A DNA stretch of 64,000 nucleotides, taken from the NCBI RefSeq assembly GCF_000741255.1, contig NZ_JGZB01000006.1, positions 41,581 to 105,580 on the forward strand, written 5' to 3'. Every line of letters starts with the position of its first letter. The stretch's first letter is position 1. The notes under the pieces were generated by a model. The model did not search any database. It was not told the origin of the DNA and saw nothing but the letters and a program-made list of their open reading frames with translations. Source of the DNA: Bifidobacterium magnum (lineage in GTDB: Bacteria > Actinomycetota > Actinomycetes > Actinomycetales > Bifidobacteriaceae). Positions 1-8,717 of this stretch are shown piece after piece. Both the position numbers and the translations under genes were made by a program.

Positions 1-524
1 TTGTCGACGAGATCAATCGCGGCAACGTCAGCAAGATTTTTGGAGAACTGCTCATGCTGATTGAAGAGGGCTACCGTGGAGTCGCGATGCCGTTGGCCTA
101 CGGCGGCGAACAATTCCAGGTTCCCGAAAACCTCTACATTATCGGCATGATGAACACGGCGGACCGCAGTCTGGCAATAATCGATTACGCGCTGCGCCGC
201 CGGTTCGGTTTCGTGTATATGGAACCGGCCTTCGACACCGAAAAGTTCGCAACCTATCAGCGCGGCCTCCATAACACAACCTTCGACCGCTTCATTGCCG
301 CAATCCGGCAGCTCAATGCGGCAATATCCCAAGATGATTCCTTGGGCAAAGGATTTTGCATGGGCCACAGCCATGTGTGCGGACGGCGTGCCGAAACCTG
401 CACGGACGAATGGATGCGGTCCGTTGCAGAATTCGACATCATTCCCACCCTCGACGAATACTGGTTCGACGAACCGGAAAAGGTACGGCACTGGGAGAAC
501 GTGTTCAGCGAGGTATTGCGCTGA
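1..524 (+). CDS. mcrB: McrB-type AAA+ GTPase, C-terminal fragment (5' end outside window)
   Basis: This is the C-terminal part of the motor subunit of an McrBC modification-dependent (type IV) restriction system. It uses nucleotide hydrolysis to drive cleavage of methylated DNA together with McrC. The reading frame is open from base 3 and begins inside the family signature VDEINRGNVSKIFGELL (Walker B region and following helix). It continues with GMMNTADRSLAIIDYALRRR, the sensor-1 and arginine-finger region of McrB-type AAA+ proteins. The N-terminal DNA-binding part and Walker A are off the window. The stop codon overlaps the start of the next gene (TGATG), so the two are translationally coupled. 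Family assignment is secure; specificity cannot be judged without the N-terminus. Confidence 0.85.
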   Translation, partial: VDEINRGNVSKIFGELLMLIEEGYRGVAMPLAYGGEQFQVPENLYIIGMMNTADRSLAIIDYALRRRFGFVYMEPAFDTEKFATYQRGLHNTTFDRFIAAIRQLNAAISQDDSLGKGFCMGHSHVCGRRAETCTDEWMRSVAEFDIIPTLDEYWFDEPEKVRHWENVFSEVLR

Positions 525-1591
525 TGCGGGACAAAAGCATCCTTATCAACAACATCTACCACATGCTTTCCTACGCGTTGCCGTCCTTGCGGCCTGCGGG
601 AATGGAAAAGGTGTCCGCACAGCGGTTTGACAACATCCACGACCTGTTCGCCGCCATGCTCGTGCAAGGAATCAGGCGCCAGATCAAGCGCGGCCTGTAC
701 CGCGGATATGCGAACCGGCACGAATCTTTGCCCACAGTGCGCGGCAAAATCGATGTGCAAGGCACCATGCGTGACCGTCTGGCGCAACGGCAGCGCGTAT
801 CCTGCGAGTTTGACGAGCTTTGCGAAAACAACGTGCTCAATCAAATCATCAAAACGGCGGCAACAATATTGCTGTACCAAAGCGACACGAGCGACACTTA
901 TAGACGTGCACTCAAACAAATAATGCCGTTTTTCGACCATGTGAACACGATCGATCCGTCGAATATCAGATGGTCGTCCCTCCCTTTGCACCGCAACAAC
1001 CATACGTATCGGGCGCTGCTCGGCATTTGCCAATTGCTGTTCGCCGGATTGTTGCCTACCGAACATGCCGGCACATACCGGTTGCAATCGTTTCTTGGCG
1101 ACCGGCAGATGCATTACATTTATGAGAAATTCCTGTTGGGCTACTACAGGAAAGAACATCCCGAACTTGTTGTGAGCGCGGCGCATATCCCGTGGGCTGT
1201 TGACAACGGTTTGACGACAATGCTCCCGGCCATGCGCAGCGACGTCATGCTGGAGAATGCGGCCGGGGACACCGTACTGATTATCGACGCGAAATATTAT
1301 GCGCGCACCATGTCCGGAAATTATGACGCGCATACCATCCATTCGGCCAACCTGTACCAGATGTTCGCGTATGTCAAGAACAAGGCGGCGTCCATGGAGC
1401 CGGGCAACCGTACCGTGTCCGGCATGCTGCTGTATGCGCGGACCGATGAAGAGGCCCAGCCGGACAACAGTTACCTCATGCAAGGCGACATGATCAGCGT
1501 GCGCACGCTCGACTTGAACCGGGAATTCCCGCACATCGCCGCGCAGCTCGACGCCATAGTCGCGCAACATTTCGGCAAGGCGGCCGCCTAA
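524..1591 (+). CDS. mcrC: McrC-like restriction component, putative nuclease subunit
   Basis: This is the partner of the preceding McrB. McrC proteins carry the PD-(D/E)xK endonuclease of the McrBC complex and stimulate the McrB GTPase. The ATG at 524 overlaps the mcrB stop, giving 355 residues, a usual McrC length. The N-terminus has the McrC-typical pattern ILINNIYHMLSYAL. The C-terminal half holds the nuclease-like core, with D in SDVMLEN and the DAKYYA motif (D-x-K) near residues 250-260. A longer open frame upstream overlaps mcrB in another frame and is not needed. No other restriction or mobility gene is visible downstream, so the locus appears to end here. Confidence 0.85.
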   Translation: MRDKSILINNIYHMLSYALPSLRPAGMEKVSAQRFDNIHDLFAAMLVQGIRRQIKRGLYRGYANRHESLPTVRGKIDVQGTMRDRLAQRQRVSCEFDELCENNVLNQIIKTAATILLYQSDTSDTYRRALKQIMPFFDHVNTIDPSNIRWSSLPLHRNNHTYRALLGICQLLFAGLLPTEHAGTYRLQSFLGDRQMHYIYEKFLLGYYRKEHPELVVSAAHIPWAVDNGLTTMLPAMRSDVMLENAAGDTVLIIDAKYYARTMSGNYDAHTIHSANLYQMFAYVKNKAASMEPGNRTVSGMLLYARTDEEAQPDNSYLMQGDMISVRTLDLNREFPHIAAQLDAIVAQHFGKAAA

Positions 1592-1674
1592 CTACGGCCA
1601 CATACTTGCTACTCGCTACTTGTTACTTGCCGCCCGCACAATATGCCGGCTTTAACGGACAGCCTGCGCCCGTA

Positions 1675-2154
1675 TCACAAAACCTGTTCCATACACGTTT
1701 TTTGCACGCCCATGCCCATGGCGCGGTAGAAGGCGAGCGCCGCGTCGTTGCCTTCCCATACGTTCAGTGTCACGTTGTGGAAATGGTTGGCGCGGGCAAA
1801 GTCGACGCAGTGCCGGTAGAGCCGCGTCGCCACATGCTGTCCGCGCGCGTCGGCGTCCACGCAGATGTCGTCGATATAGAGGGTGGTGATGTCGGTGATG
1901 ATGTTGTCGCCGTGGTGCCGTTGGATTGCGGTGAACGCGTATCCGAGTATGCGGTCTTGTGATGTGGCAGTCCCGTCGACGTATACGAAAATAGGCTTGT
2001 CGGGGTTGGCGATGATGTCGCGCAATTCCTGCCGGGAGTATTTGGTGCTTCCCGTACGGAACAGGTCGGGCCGCAGGTTGTGGTGCACTTCCAGGACTTG
2101 GCGTAGCAGTGCGATGATTTGGGGGATGTCGTTTTCCTTGGCGCGTCGGATCAT
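1675..2154 (-). CDS. GNAT family N-acetyltransferase
   Basis: A single-domain GNAT acetyltransferase of about 159 residues that would move an acetyl group from acetyl-CoA to an unknown amine. It starts MIRRAKENDIPQIIALL, the classical first strand and helix of the fold. The acetyl-CoA-binding motif A is read as DADARGQHVATRLYRH (R/Q-x-x-G-x-A) near residues 95-110, followed by the VWEGNDAALAFYRAMGM motif B. I chose the ATG at 2154. An in-frame GTG at 2187 would add 11 residues, and neither start has a convincing ribosome binding site. The substrate cannot be predicted. The gene is convergent with mcrC and probably transcribed alone. Confidence 0.8.
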   Translation of the reverse strand: MIRRAKENDIPQIIALLRQVLEVHHNLRPDLFRTGSTKYSRQELRDIIANPDKPIFVYVDGTATSQDRILGYAFTAIQRHHGDNIITDITTLYIDDICVDADARGQHVATRLYRHCVDFARANHFHNVTLNVWEGNDAALAFYRAMGMGVQKTCMEQVL

Positions 2155-2230
2155 GCGTTCATGATAGCGCGGGGAGGAAAACGACACCGGTAGTGTTTCT
2201 ACTTCGTTTTGCGGAGGCAGGCGGTCCGGA

Positions 2231-3022
2231 TCATTTGATCAGGGACCAGCACATGGAGCGGTATTGGTGTACGTAGCCGCCACCGAAGAATACGCAGTGT
2301 CCGGCGATGGGGTAGAGCTGCCAGATGGTGGTGCGGTTTTCGAATCCGGCTTTGAGCGGATGCGCGGACATGTATCCTTCGAGAATGTCGTGCCAGTAGG
2401 TGATGCCGAAAAGTTGGAGCATGGCGAGGTCTTCTTCGCGGTGGCCGCCGTGGGCCGCCGGGTCAATGAGCACGGCTTCGCATGGGCCGCGGTCGTTGGT
2501 CCACATGACGTTTCCGCTCCATAGGTCGCCGTGTACGCGGGCGGGCTTGTCGTTCGCGGCTTTGCCGAGCAGTTCGGGCAATGCGTCGATGACTTCGTTG
2601 GTCAGGTCCATGTCGCTTTGGCGCAATTCTCCGCGCGCGATGCCCAGTTGCACCATGGGGCGCAGCCGGCCTTCGGCCAGATAGGTCACGGGATCGGTCC
2701 ATGTTCCTGTGTCCATGGGGACGGGGTCGTCGAGGGGTCCGAAATAGCAGGTTCCCGTATAGCCTTCGGGGGCTTGTCCGTAGTATTGCGCTCCCGCGTC
2801 ATGCATATGGGCGAGCGCCGCGCCGAATGCGTGGGCGGCTTCCCGGGTGGGCATGGACGGAGTGATGCGTTCGATGTCGAGGTAGTCGTCGCCCCAGTCG
2901 AACACGTGCACTACGCGTGGGCCTCCTTGGGATTGCGCTTGGCCGAGCCATTCCAATCCGCGACCTTCGCATTCGAAAAAGCCTTGCGGTGCGTAAAGGC
3001 GCTGTTTTCTGTATACGTTCAT
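2231..3022 (-). CDS. Fructosamine kinase / aminoglycoside phosphotransferase-fold kinase
   Basis: A small-molecule kinase of the fructosamine-3-kinase family, 263 residues. Members phosphorylate sugar adducts of glycated amines or related substrates; the true substrate here is unknown. The catalytic loop VHGDLWSGNVMW (H-G-D-L-x-x-x-N) is near residues 182-193 and the metal-binding IDPAAHGGHREEDLAML follows, both diagnostic for this family. The N-terminus begins MNVYRKQRLYAP. The ATG at 3022 has an AGGGGA ribosome binding site 7-10 bases upstream, whereas the open frame extends 29 codons further without one. It is slightly shorter at the N-terminus than some family members, so part of the nucleotide-binding lobe is reduced. 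Confidence 0.8.
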   Translation of the reverse strand: MNVYRKQRLYAPQGFFECEGRGLEWLGQAQSQGGPRVVHVFDWGDDYLDIERITPSMPTREAAHAFGAALAHMHDAGAQYYGQAPEGYTGTCYFGPLDDPVPMDTGTWTDPVTYLAEGRLRPMVQLGIARGELRQSDMDLTNEVIDALPELLGKAANDKPARVHGDLWSGNVMWTNDRGPCEAVLIDPAAHGGHREEDLAMLQLFGITYWHDILEGYMSAHPLKAGFENRTTIWQLYPIAGHCVFFGGGYVHQYRSMCWSLIK

Positions 3023-3173
3023 AAGAAATCCCCTGTCGTGTGGATATGCCGGTATTCCCGGTTCCACTGTAGCGGTGTGTGTCCGTAGCGCAAATGGCCG
3101 AGTGAACAATAGGCGCGGCGGGATGTAGGGTTGATTACGAATTTCTACTCATCCATTATTCGCAAGAGGGATT

Positions 3174-4061
3174 ATGAATTTTTTTCAGGCCATATTCCTG
3201 GGTATTGTGCAGGCGTTGACCGAATATCTTCCCGTTTCTTCCAGCGCCCATATCCGTATTGTCGGCGATCTGATGCTGGGCAGCGATCCTGGTGCAGCGT
3301 TCACGGCCATCATCCAGTTGGGTACGGAGTTGGCGGTCATTTTGTATTTCCGTCGCGATATCTGCAATATTTTGCGCGGCTGGTTCAGTTGCCTGTTCGG
3401 CCATGAGGGCAAGGATTGGCGTCACCGGCTGGGGGAGTCCAACAAGGACGCGCGCATGGGTTGGTACATTATCGTCGGCACGATTCCGATTCTTATTGCC
3501 GGCGTATTGTTCCAGGACGCCATTGAAACCACGTTGCGCAATTTGTGGGTGACGGTGACGGTGCTGTTCCTGTTCGGCGTGCTGCTGTGGATTGTGGACG
3601 ACAAGTCGCGCCAGATCAAATCATTGGACGATCTTACGGCGAAGGATTCCGTCCTGTTCGGCATGGGCCAGATGCTTGCGCTGATTCCGGGCGTTTCCCG
3701 TTCCGGCGGCACCATCACGTTCGGCCGTGCGATGGGGTATACGCGTGAAGCGGCGGTGCGTGTCAGCTTCCTCATGGCCATTCCGGCGGTGTTCGGATCG
3801 GGCATTCTTGAAGCGGTCAAGGCCGTGCACAATGCCAACACGGAAGCCATGTTCCCCGGATGGGGCGCGACTATCGCCGCGACGGTGGTGGCTTTCTTCG
3901 TCGGCTATGTGGTGATTATCGGATTCTTGAAGTTCGTGTCCACGTTCTCCTACAAGGCGTTCGCCATCTATCGCATCGTAATTGCGATTATTGTGGCGAT
4001 TCTGCTGCTCACGGGCGTGCTTTCCCCGATGGAAGGCATTGTGGTGGGACAAAACGCGTAA
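3174..4061 (+). CDS. uppP: Undecaprenyl-diphosphatase
   Basis: An integral membrane phosphatase (BacA/UppP, 295 residues) that dephosphorylates undecaprenyl pyrophosphate outside the membrane and so recycles the lipid carrier for peptidoglycan. Overexpression in other bacteria gives bacitracin resistance. The two catalytic signatures are present: QALTEYLPVSSSAH near residues 14-27 (Glu and Ser/His of the active site) and PGVSRSGGTITFGRAMG near residues 173-189, with the conserved arginine. Several hydrophobic segments span the rest. An AAGAGGGA ribosome binding site precedes the ATG. The gene is divergent from the fructosamine kinase and followed by a strong hairpin terminator. Confidence 0.95.
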   Translation: MNFFQAIFLGIVQALTEYLPVSSSAHIRIVGDLMLGSDPGAAFTAIIQLGTELAVILYFRRDICNILRGWFSCLFGHEGKDWRHRLGESNKDARMGWYIIVGTIPILIAGVLFQDAIETTLRNLWVTVTVLFLFGVLLWIVDDKSRQIKSLDDLTAKDSVLFGMGQMLALIPGVSRSGGTITFGRAMGYTREAAVRVSFLMAIPAVFGSGILEAVKAVHNANTEAMFPGWGATIAATVVAFFVGYVVIIGFLKFVSTFSYKAFAIYRIVIAIIVAILLLTGVLSPMEGIVVGQNA

Positions 4062-4088
4062 CACGCGTAACGGTTCCCTCAATAAACG

Positions 4089-4127
4089 CGGCCCGGTTTG
4101 CCTTGTGATGGCGAGCCGGGCCGTTTT
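4089..4127. terminator. Rho-independent terminator between uppP and PAC2 gene
   Basis: An 8-bp stem CGGCCCGG / CCGGGCCG closes a loop that can itself pair partly, and is followed on the plus strand by TTTT. It lies 27 bases after the uppP stop and just beyond the stop of the convergent PAC2 gene, so it may serve both, though the minus-strand U tract is weak. Confidence 0.8.
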
Positions 4128-4145
4128 CATGGTTGTACAGCCTTA

Positions 4146-4997
4146 TTATTTCGTTTCCGAGAAGTCATGGGGGAGTCCGCGCAGAAACTCTTCCGCATCG
4201 GACACCAGCTGTTCGACGGCGGGCGACCCCTGTTTGGTGATATGGCGCGCCTGCTCGCGCATGTCGTATTCGCGTTCGAGCTGTTCAACATATTTGGTCA
4301 GATCGGGGGTGTTGCGCAAAATGATGTCCGCGTGGGAACGCCACTGCTCGGCACGGTTTTCCAGATGCTCCGTCATAAGATTCACGGGCATGGACCGGGA
4401 CAGCGCCTGCAACAGTTGCGCGGTGCCCAGCGCGCAATCGTTGTTGCCCAAATATTTGGGGACCGATACCCATAACGAGGTGGTGGCGTACCCTTCCTCT
4501 TCGGCCGAGGCGTCAAGTACCTGGGGAATGCCGATAGGGCCGTTGTGCTCGTATTCCTCGTCGACGGGCTCGCCGTTGACCATGATATCCATGGGCAGCG
4601 GGCGCGTGTGTGGGCAATCCGCGAACATCGACCCCAACGTGTACACGTGGCTGACTTCGTATTCGCGGGCGATCCGCAGGCTTTCCTGACAGTATTCGAT
4701 CCACCCGTAATTGGGTTCCGGACCCATTTCGGCGAGAATATGGAACGTGTCGCTCACGGCGATGTCGTAGAACGTGGTTTGCGGCCAAAGAATACGTCGG
4801 TATCCCTGGATATTGCACTGGATCGGACGGGAAACCTGATAGTCGTAATAGCCGTCACGATTGATATGAGCCACCTCCGTGGAAGGGTAGCGGGAAACCA
4901 GTTGATGGATAACATCCGTGGCGCAATGGCACGCGTCGTTCCATCCATCAAAGGCACACACCATAGCCACACGGTGTTTGGAGGCTTGATCATACAT
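4146..4997 (-). CDS. PAC2 family protein
   Basis: A 283-residue member of the PAC2 superfamily, named for a eukaryotic proteasome-assembly chaperone and widespread in actinobacteria. The actinobacterial members have no settled function. The start MYDQASKHRVAMVCAFDGWNDAC carries the family's opening strand and FDGWNDA motif. Further family features are RPLPMDIMVNG in the middle and an acidic helical C-terminus. Length is normal. The start at 4997 lacks a strong ribosome binding site. No proteasome genes are in view, although the fused pafBC regulator lies 22 kb away. Confidence 0.8.
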   Translation of the reverse strand: MYDQASKHRVAMVCAFDGWNDACHCATDVIHQLVSRYPSTEVAHINRDGYYDYQVSRPIQCNIQGYRRILWPQTTFYDIAVSDTFHILAEMGPEPNYGWIEYCQESLRIAREYEVSHVYTLGSMFADCPHTRPLPMDIMVNGEPVDEEYEHNGPIGIPQVLDASAEEEGYATTSLWVSVPKYLGNNDCALGTAQLLQALSRSMPVNLMTEHLENRAEQWRSHADIILRNTPDLTKYVEQLEREYDMREQARHITKQGSPAVEQLVSDAEEFLRGLPHDFSETK

Positions 4998-5087
4998 GCT
5001 TAGTACTTTAACGTCTTATGCGTTTGCAAACACCATAATACATCTTAAAGAGAACAGACATTCACAATTTGTTCGACACGCCGGCAT

Positions 5088-5115
5088 TTGCAAATATGAA
5101 CGATGCGGTTATAGT
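5088..5115 (+). promoter_or_regulatory. Candidate promoter of the tRNA cluster
   Basis: A -35-like TTGCAA (5088-5093) and a -10-like TATAGT (5110-5115) are separated by 16 bases and end 42 bases before the first tRNA. The region 4998-5157 between the PAC2 start and the tRNAs has no open reading frame of note. Confidence 0.5.
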
Positions 5116-5157
5116 AGTGACTCGTGCTCAAGCAGTGATGAACTGGTTGAAACGCTT

Positions 5158-5230
5158 GCGGACATAGCTTAGTTGGTAAAGCGCGACCTTGCCAAGGTCG
5201 AGACCGCGGGTCCGAGTCCCGTTGTCCGCT
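5158..5230 (+). tRNA. tRNA-Gly (GCC), copy 1
   Basis: A full cloverleaf of 73 bases: acceptor GCGGACA pairs with TGTCCGC, the anticodon loop is TTGCCAA inside stem CGACC/GGTCG, and the T arm contains GTCCGAGTC. CCA is not encoded. It is identical in sequence to the copy at 5551-5623. Confidence 0.95.
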
Positions 5231-5252
5231 CTAGATTCCTCGGGAGTCTAAT

Positions 5253-5323
5253 GGTGGGTTAGCCAAGCGGTTAGGCAGCGGCCTGCAAAGCCGTATAGAC
5301 GAGTTCGACTCTCGTACCCACCT
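5253..5323 (+). tRNA. tRNA-Cys (GCA)
   Basis: A 71-base cloverleaf with acceptor GGTGGGT/ACCCACC, anticodon loop CTGCAAA reading Cys codons UGC/UGU, and T loop GTTCGACTC. CCA is not encoded. Confidence 0.95.
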
Positions 5324-5344
5324 CGCCGATGAATCGGCACAACC

Positions 5345-5416
5345 GGGCGGTTGGCGCAGAGGTAGCGCACTTCCCTGACACGGAAGGGGTCACAAGTTCG
5401 AATCTTGTATCGCCCA
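5345..5416 (+). tRNA. tRNA-Val (GAC)
   Basis: A 72-base cloverleaf with acceptor GGGCGGT/ATCGCCC (one G-U pair), anticodon stem CTTCC/GGAAG and loop CTGACAC giving anticodon GAC. CCA is not encoded. Confidence 0.95.
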
Positions 5417-5455
5417 CGGAACTGGTCCGCTGAACCGGTTGCATAAATGAAGATC

Positions 5456-5528
5456 GGGTGATTGGCGCAGCGGCTAGCGCACTTCCTTCACACGGAAGGG
5501 GTCATAGGTTCGATTCCTATATCACCCA
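5456..5528 (+). tRNA. tRNA-Val (CAC)
   Basis: A 73-base cloverleaf with acceptor GGGTGAT/ATCACCC, anticodon stem CTTCC/GGAAG and loop TTCACAC giving anticodon CAC. It closely resembles the preceding tRNA-Val and was probably derived from it by tandem duplication. Confidence 0.95.
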
Positions 5529-5550
5529 CGAATCAACTCCTGTTGATTAT

Positions 5551-5623
5551 GCGGACATAGCTTAGTTGGTAAAGCGCGACCTTGCCAAGGTCGAGACCGC
5601 GGGTCCGAGTCCCGTTGTCCGCT
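5551..5623 (+). tRNA. tRNA-Gly (GCC), copy 2
   Basis: A 73-base cloverleaf identical base for base to the copy at 5158-5230, with anticodon GCC. It is followed at once by a T-rich stretch (CTCTTTTTTG) that probably ends the tRNA transcript. Confidence 0.95.
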
Positions 5624-5848
5624 CTCTTTTTTGCGTTTCCGCATTTGCATTTTTCTTCCTATATTTTTATTTTGTCTTTTCGTGCGTTCGTATGATGTTT
5701 CGCGTGTCATGCCACCGAGCCTTGGGGGAGGCCGGATGGGGCGCGAAACGCACCGTCCGTCTTGTCTCAACATGACCTTATGTTAGCTACGTTAGTTACG
5801 TCCAAGCCTGCACCTTGTAACGCGGGCTCCGATAGCAAAGGACATCGT
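5624..5848 (+). promoter_or_regulatory. Leader region of thrS
   Basis: 225 bases without a credible gene. After a T-rich section, an inverted repeat GTTTCGCG (5697-5704) / CGCGAAAC (5742-5749) could close a hairpin, and outer bases GTGCG/CGCAC may extend it. A TTGTCT element lies near 5761, with TAGCTA about 16 bases later as a possible promoter. No T-box sequence (specifier loop, GGUGGNACCGCG-like motif) is present. Confidence 0.35.
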
Positions 5849-7879
5849 ATGGCTGAACAGACCATCTCTATTAATCTCAATGGTGAAGCGAAGGAGGTGG
5901 CGGCAGACATCACGGGCGTCCAGCTCTTCGCAGATGACAAGAACATCATCGCGGTGCGATTGAACGGCGAACCGCGCGACCTGTATACGCCACTTCAAGA
6001 CGGCGACACCATCGAGCCGATCGCGCTTGATTCCGAAGACGGCATCCGCATCATGCGCCACTCCGCCACGCACGTCATGGCCCAAGCGGTCCAGGAAATC
6101 TTCCCGGACGCCAAGCTCGGCGTCGGCCCGGTCATTGAAAACGGCTTCTACTACGACTTCGATGTGCAGAACCCGTTTACCCCGGAGGATCTGAAAGCCA
6201 TCGAAAAGCGCATGCAGCGCATCATCAAGTCTTCCCAGTCCTTCCGCCGCCGCGTGGTAACGCAGTCCGAAGCCCAGCTCGAAGAAGCCGAGCAGCCTTA
6301 CAAGCTCGAGCTCATCGACGACAAGGAAGCGGCCATCGACGACGGCATCGGAGAAGATGTCGCGCACCGCGAGCTGACCATGTACGACAACGTGGATCGC
6401 GAAGGCAACGTGGTGTGGACGGACCTGTGCCGTGGACCGCACCTGCCGAACACGCGCTACATCAAGGCGTTCAAGCTGGAGCGCGCCGCCGCCGCGTATT
6501 GGAAGGGTTCCGAGGCGAACCCGATGCTGCAGCGCATTTACGGCGTGGCATTCCCGACTAAGGACGAGCTCAAGGCCTACCAGGTGCGTCTGGAAGAAGC
6601 CGCGAAGCGCGACCACCGCAAGCTCGGCCAGGAAATGGACCTGTTCTCCTTCCCGGACGAAATCGGACCGGGCCTGGCGGTATTCCACCCCAAGGGCGCC
6701 GCGGTCATCAACGCCATGGAAGATTACTCGCGTGAAATGCACCGCAAGCACCATTACAGCTTCGTGCAGACCCCGCACATCACCAAGGGCGGCCTGTACG
6801 AGACGTCCGGCCACTTGCAGTGGTACAAGGACGGCATGTATCCTCCGATGCACTTGGATGAAGAGCGCGATGAGGACGGCAACATCACGAAGCAGGGCTT
6901 CGACTACTACCTCAAGCCGATGAACTGCCCGATGCACAACTTGATCTTCAAGTCCCGCCAGCGTTCCTACCGCGAGCTGCCGCTGCGCCTGTTCGAGTTC
7001 GGTACCGTGTACCGCTACGAGAAGTCGGGCGTGGTCCACGGCCTTACGCGAGTGCGCGGTTTGACCCAGGACGATTCCCACATCTACTGCACGCGCGAGC
7101 AGATGAAGGGCGAGCTGAAGAACCTGCTGACCTTCGTGCTGAATCTGCTCAAGGACTTCGGCCTCAACGACTTCTATCTGGAGCTCTCCACGAAGGACGA
7201 GCACAAGTTCGTGGGCTCCGACGAAATCTGGGAGGAAGCGACCACCACGCTGGCCGAAGTCGCCAAGGATTCCGGTCTCGAACTCGTGGACGATCCGGGC
7301 GGCGCCGCTTTCTACGGCCCGAAGATCTCCGTGCAGGCACGTGACGCTCTGGGACGCACGTGGCAGGTGTCCACCATTCAGCTGGACTTCAACCTTCCGG
7401 AACGTTTCCAGCTGGAGTATGTGGCGGCCGACGGCACCCACCAGCGTCCGGTGATGATCCACCGCGCGCTGTTCGGTTCCATCGAGCGTTTCTTCGCCAT
7501 CCTGCTGGAGCACTATGCCGGCGCGTTCCCGGCATGGCTCGCCCCGGTGCAGGTACTGGGCGTGCCCGTCGCCGACGAGTTCGCTCCGCATCTCCAGGAG
7601 TTCATCGGCTCGATGGAAGAGGAGACGGTGCGCTGCGAAATCGACCTGTCCGACGACCGTTTCGGCAAGAAGATCCGCAACGCCTCCAAGTCGAAGGTGC
7701 CGTTCATTCTCATTGCCGGTGAAGAGGATGTGTCCAACAACGCCGTAAGCTTCCGTTTCCGTGACGGCAGCCAGCTCAACGGCGTGCCGATCGACCAGGC
7801 CAAGGCTTGGATCATGGCCGCATTGAAGTCGCGCGTGCAGATCAACAGCGCCGACGATTTCAACGCCGTGGAGCACTGA
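5849..7879 (+). CDS. thrS: Threonyl-tRNA synthetase
   Basis: This 676-residue class II synthetase charges tRNA-Thr in the cytoplasm. Domains in order are the N-terminal TGS domain (about 1-62), the editing domain with its HSATH metal-type motif (about 70-74) and LCRGPH, the class II catalytic core and the C-terminal anticodon-binding domain. The core shows [10 protein letters not shown] with the zinc cysteine, [20 protein letters not shown] for motif 2, and [16 protein letters not shown] for motif 3. The ATG at 5849 follows an AAAGGA ribosome binding site; the longer open frame upstream is leader. The order thrS, pgsA, acyltransferase, pimA, then yebC and ruvCAB matches mycobacterial synteny. 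Confidence 0.97.
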   Translation: MAEQTISINLNGEAKEVAADITGVQLFADDKNIIAVRLNGEPRDLYTPLQDGDTIEPIALDSEDGIRIMRHSATHVMAQAVQEIFPDAKLGVGPVIENGFYYDFDVQNPFTPEDLKAIEKRMQRIIKSSQSFRRRVVTQSEAQLEEAEQPYKLELIDDKEAAIDDGIGEDVAHRELTMYDNVDREGNVVWTDLCRGPHLPNTRYIKAFKLERAAAAYWKGSEANPMLQRIYGVAFPTKDELKAYQVRLEEAAKRDHRKLGQEMDLFSFPDEIGPGLAVFHPKGAAVINAMEDYSREMHRKHHYSFVQTPHITKGGLYETSGHLQWYKDGMYPPMHLDEERDEDGNITKQGFDYYLKPMNCPMHNLIFKSRQRSYRELPLRLFEFGTVYRYEKSGVVHGLTRVRGLTQDDSHIYCTREQMKGELKNLLTFVLNLLKDFGLNDFYLELSTKDEHKFVGSDEIWEEATTTLAEVAKDSGLELVDDPGGAAFYGPKISVQARDALGRTWQVSTIQLDFNLPERFQLEYVAADGTHQRPVMIHRALFGSIERFFAILLEHYAGAFPAWLAPVQVLGVPVADEFAPHLQEFIGSMEEETVRCEIDLSDDRFGKKIRNASKSKVPFILIAGEEDVSNNAVSFRFRDGSQLNGVPIDQAKAWIMAALKSRVQINSADDFNAVEH

Positions 7880-7915
7880 GCTCCCGGCCGTTGACGGGTT
7901 GAACCGTTGACTTTT

Positions 7916-7950
7916 GGGGATTCGCGAACATTCGCGGATCCCCATTTTTT
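7916..7950 (+). terminator. Rho-independent terminator of thrS
   Basis: A 12-13 bp stem GGGGATTCGCGA / TCGCGGATCCCC with a 4-base loop is followed by TTTTTT. It separates thrS from the phospholipid operon. Confidence 0.92.
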
Positions 7951-8021
7951 ATACAAAATCAATGATCTTGTTATCGTAAGGTACGTAAAGTTATCCATTA
8001 TTCGAGGAAAAAGATCATCGC

Positions 8022-8693
8022 ATGCTTGAAAAATTACGTCCCCCGTTTAAACGCTGCATCGAGCCAATCGCCAAGTTGCTGGTGGCCATGGGCCTGTCCG
8101 CGAACGCGGTAACGGTTAGTGGCGCCGTCGGCACCACGCTGGTCGGCATTGCCACGGGCATTACCGGATGGCTGTTCTGGGGAGCGGTGGTATTGACCAT
8201 TCTGGTGCTGTTCGATTCGCTTGACGGATCCGTGGCGGCGTTGACCACGGGCAGCACCAAGTTCGGGGCGTTCCTTGATTCCACTCTCGATCGCATCGCC
8301 GATTGGGGAGTGTTGATCGGAGCGGCCATCTACTTCTTCATGAACATTTATCCGCACCATGACGGCCTCATCAATACGCAATCCATGAATATCGTCGCGC
8401 TTGTCGGCTTGTGCTGCACGGCATACGCCATGATGACCTCGTTCGTCACGCCATATGCCCGCGCACGCGCCGAATCCATCCAATGCGAAGCCAAGGGCGG
8501 CATCGCCACACGTTCCGACCGCCTGACCATCATCCTTATCGGCATGGCGGTCAGCGGCCTGGCCCATAGCCCGCTATGGCTCGCCATCGCCATGGCGCTG
8601 CTGTGCGTATTGGGAACCATCACCGTCTTCCAGCGCATCGGCGAAGTGAAGAAGGCGCTGGCTGCGCGTGGCGGTCTCGACCACGCGGACTGA
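8022..8693 (+). CDS. pgsA: CDP-alcohol phosphatidyltransferase, probable phosphatidylinositol-phosphate synthase
   Basis: A 223-residue membrane enzyme that joins CDP-diacylglycerol to an alcohol. By gene order it is likely the actinobacterial phosphatidylinositol-phosphate synthase, the first step toward phosphatidylinositol and its mannosides. The family motif reads DSLDGSVAALTTGSTKFGAF then LDSTLDR, so both metal-binding aspartate pairs are present. The usual arginine after DGxxA is replaced by alanine. Several hydrophobic helices fill the rest. The ATG follows a GAGGAAAAAG ribosome binding site. It is the first gene of a three-gene run with the acyltransferase (24-base gap) and pimA. Confidence 0.88.
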   Translation: MLEKLRPPFKRCIEPIAKLLVAMGLSANAVTVSGAVGTTLVGIATGITGWLFWGAVVLTILVLFDSLDGSVAALTTGSTKFGAFLDSTLDRIADWGVLIGAAIYFFMNIYPHHDGLINTQSMNIVALVGLCCTAYAMMTSFVTPYARARAESIQCEAKGGIATRSDRLTIILIGMAVSGLAHSPLWLAIAMALLCVLGTITVFQRIGEVKKALAARGGLDHAD

Positions 8694-8717
8694 CCCGGTA
8701 CTGTCGGAAGGTTGTTC

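Noticed and set aside
1592..1674. Short tandem repeat (CTACTTGTTACTTG) after mcrC
   Set aside because: Only two imperfect units of about seven bases; not enough for a repeat array or CRISPR.
5624..5848. T-box riboswitch for thrS
   Set aside because: No specifier stem or antiterminator consensus could be found.
5792..7945. 717-residue open frame antisense to thrS
   Set aside because: It mirrors thrS codon by codon, has no ribosome binding site or recognisable domain, and long antisense frames are expected opposite GC-rich genes.
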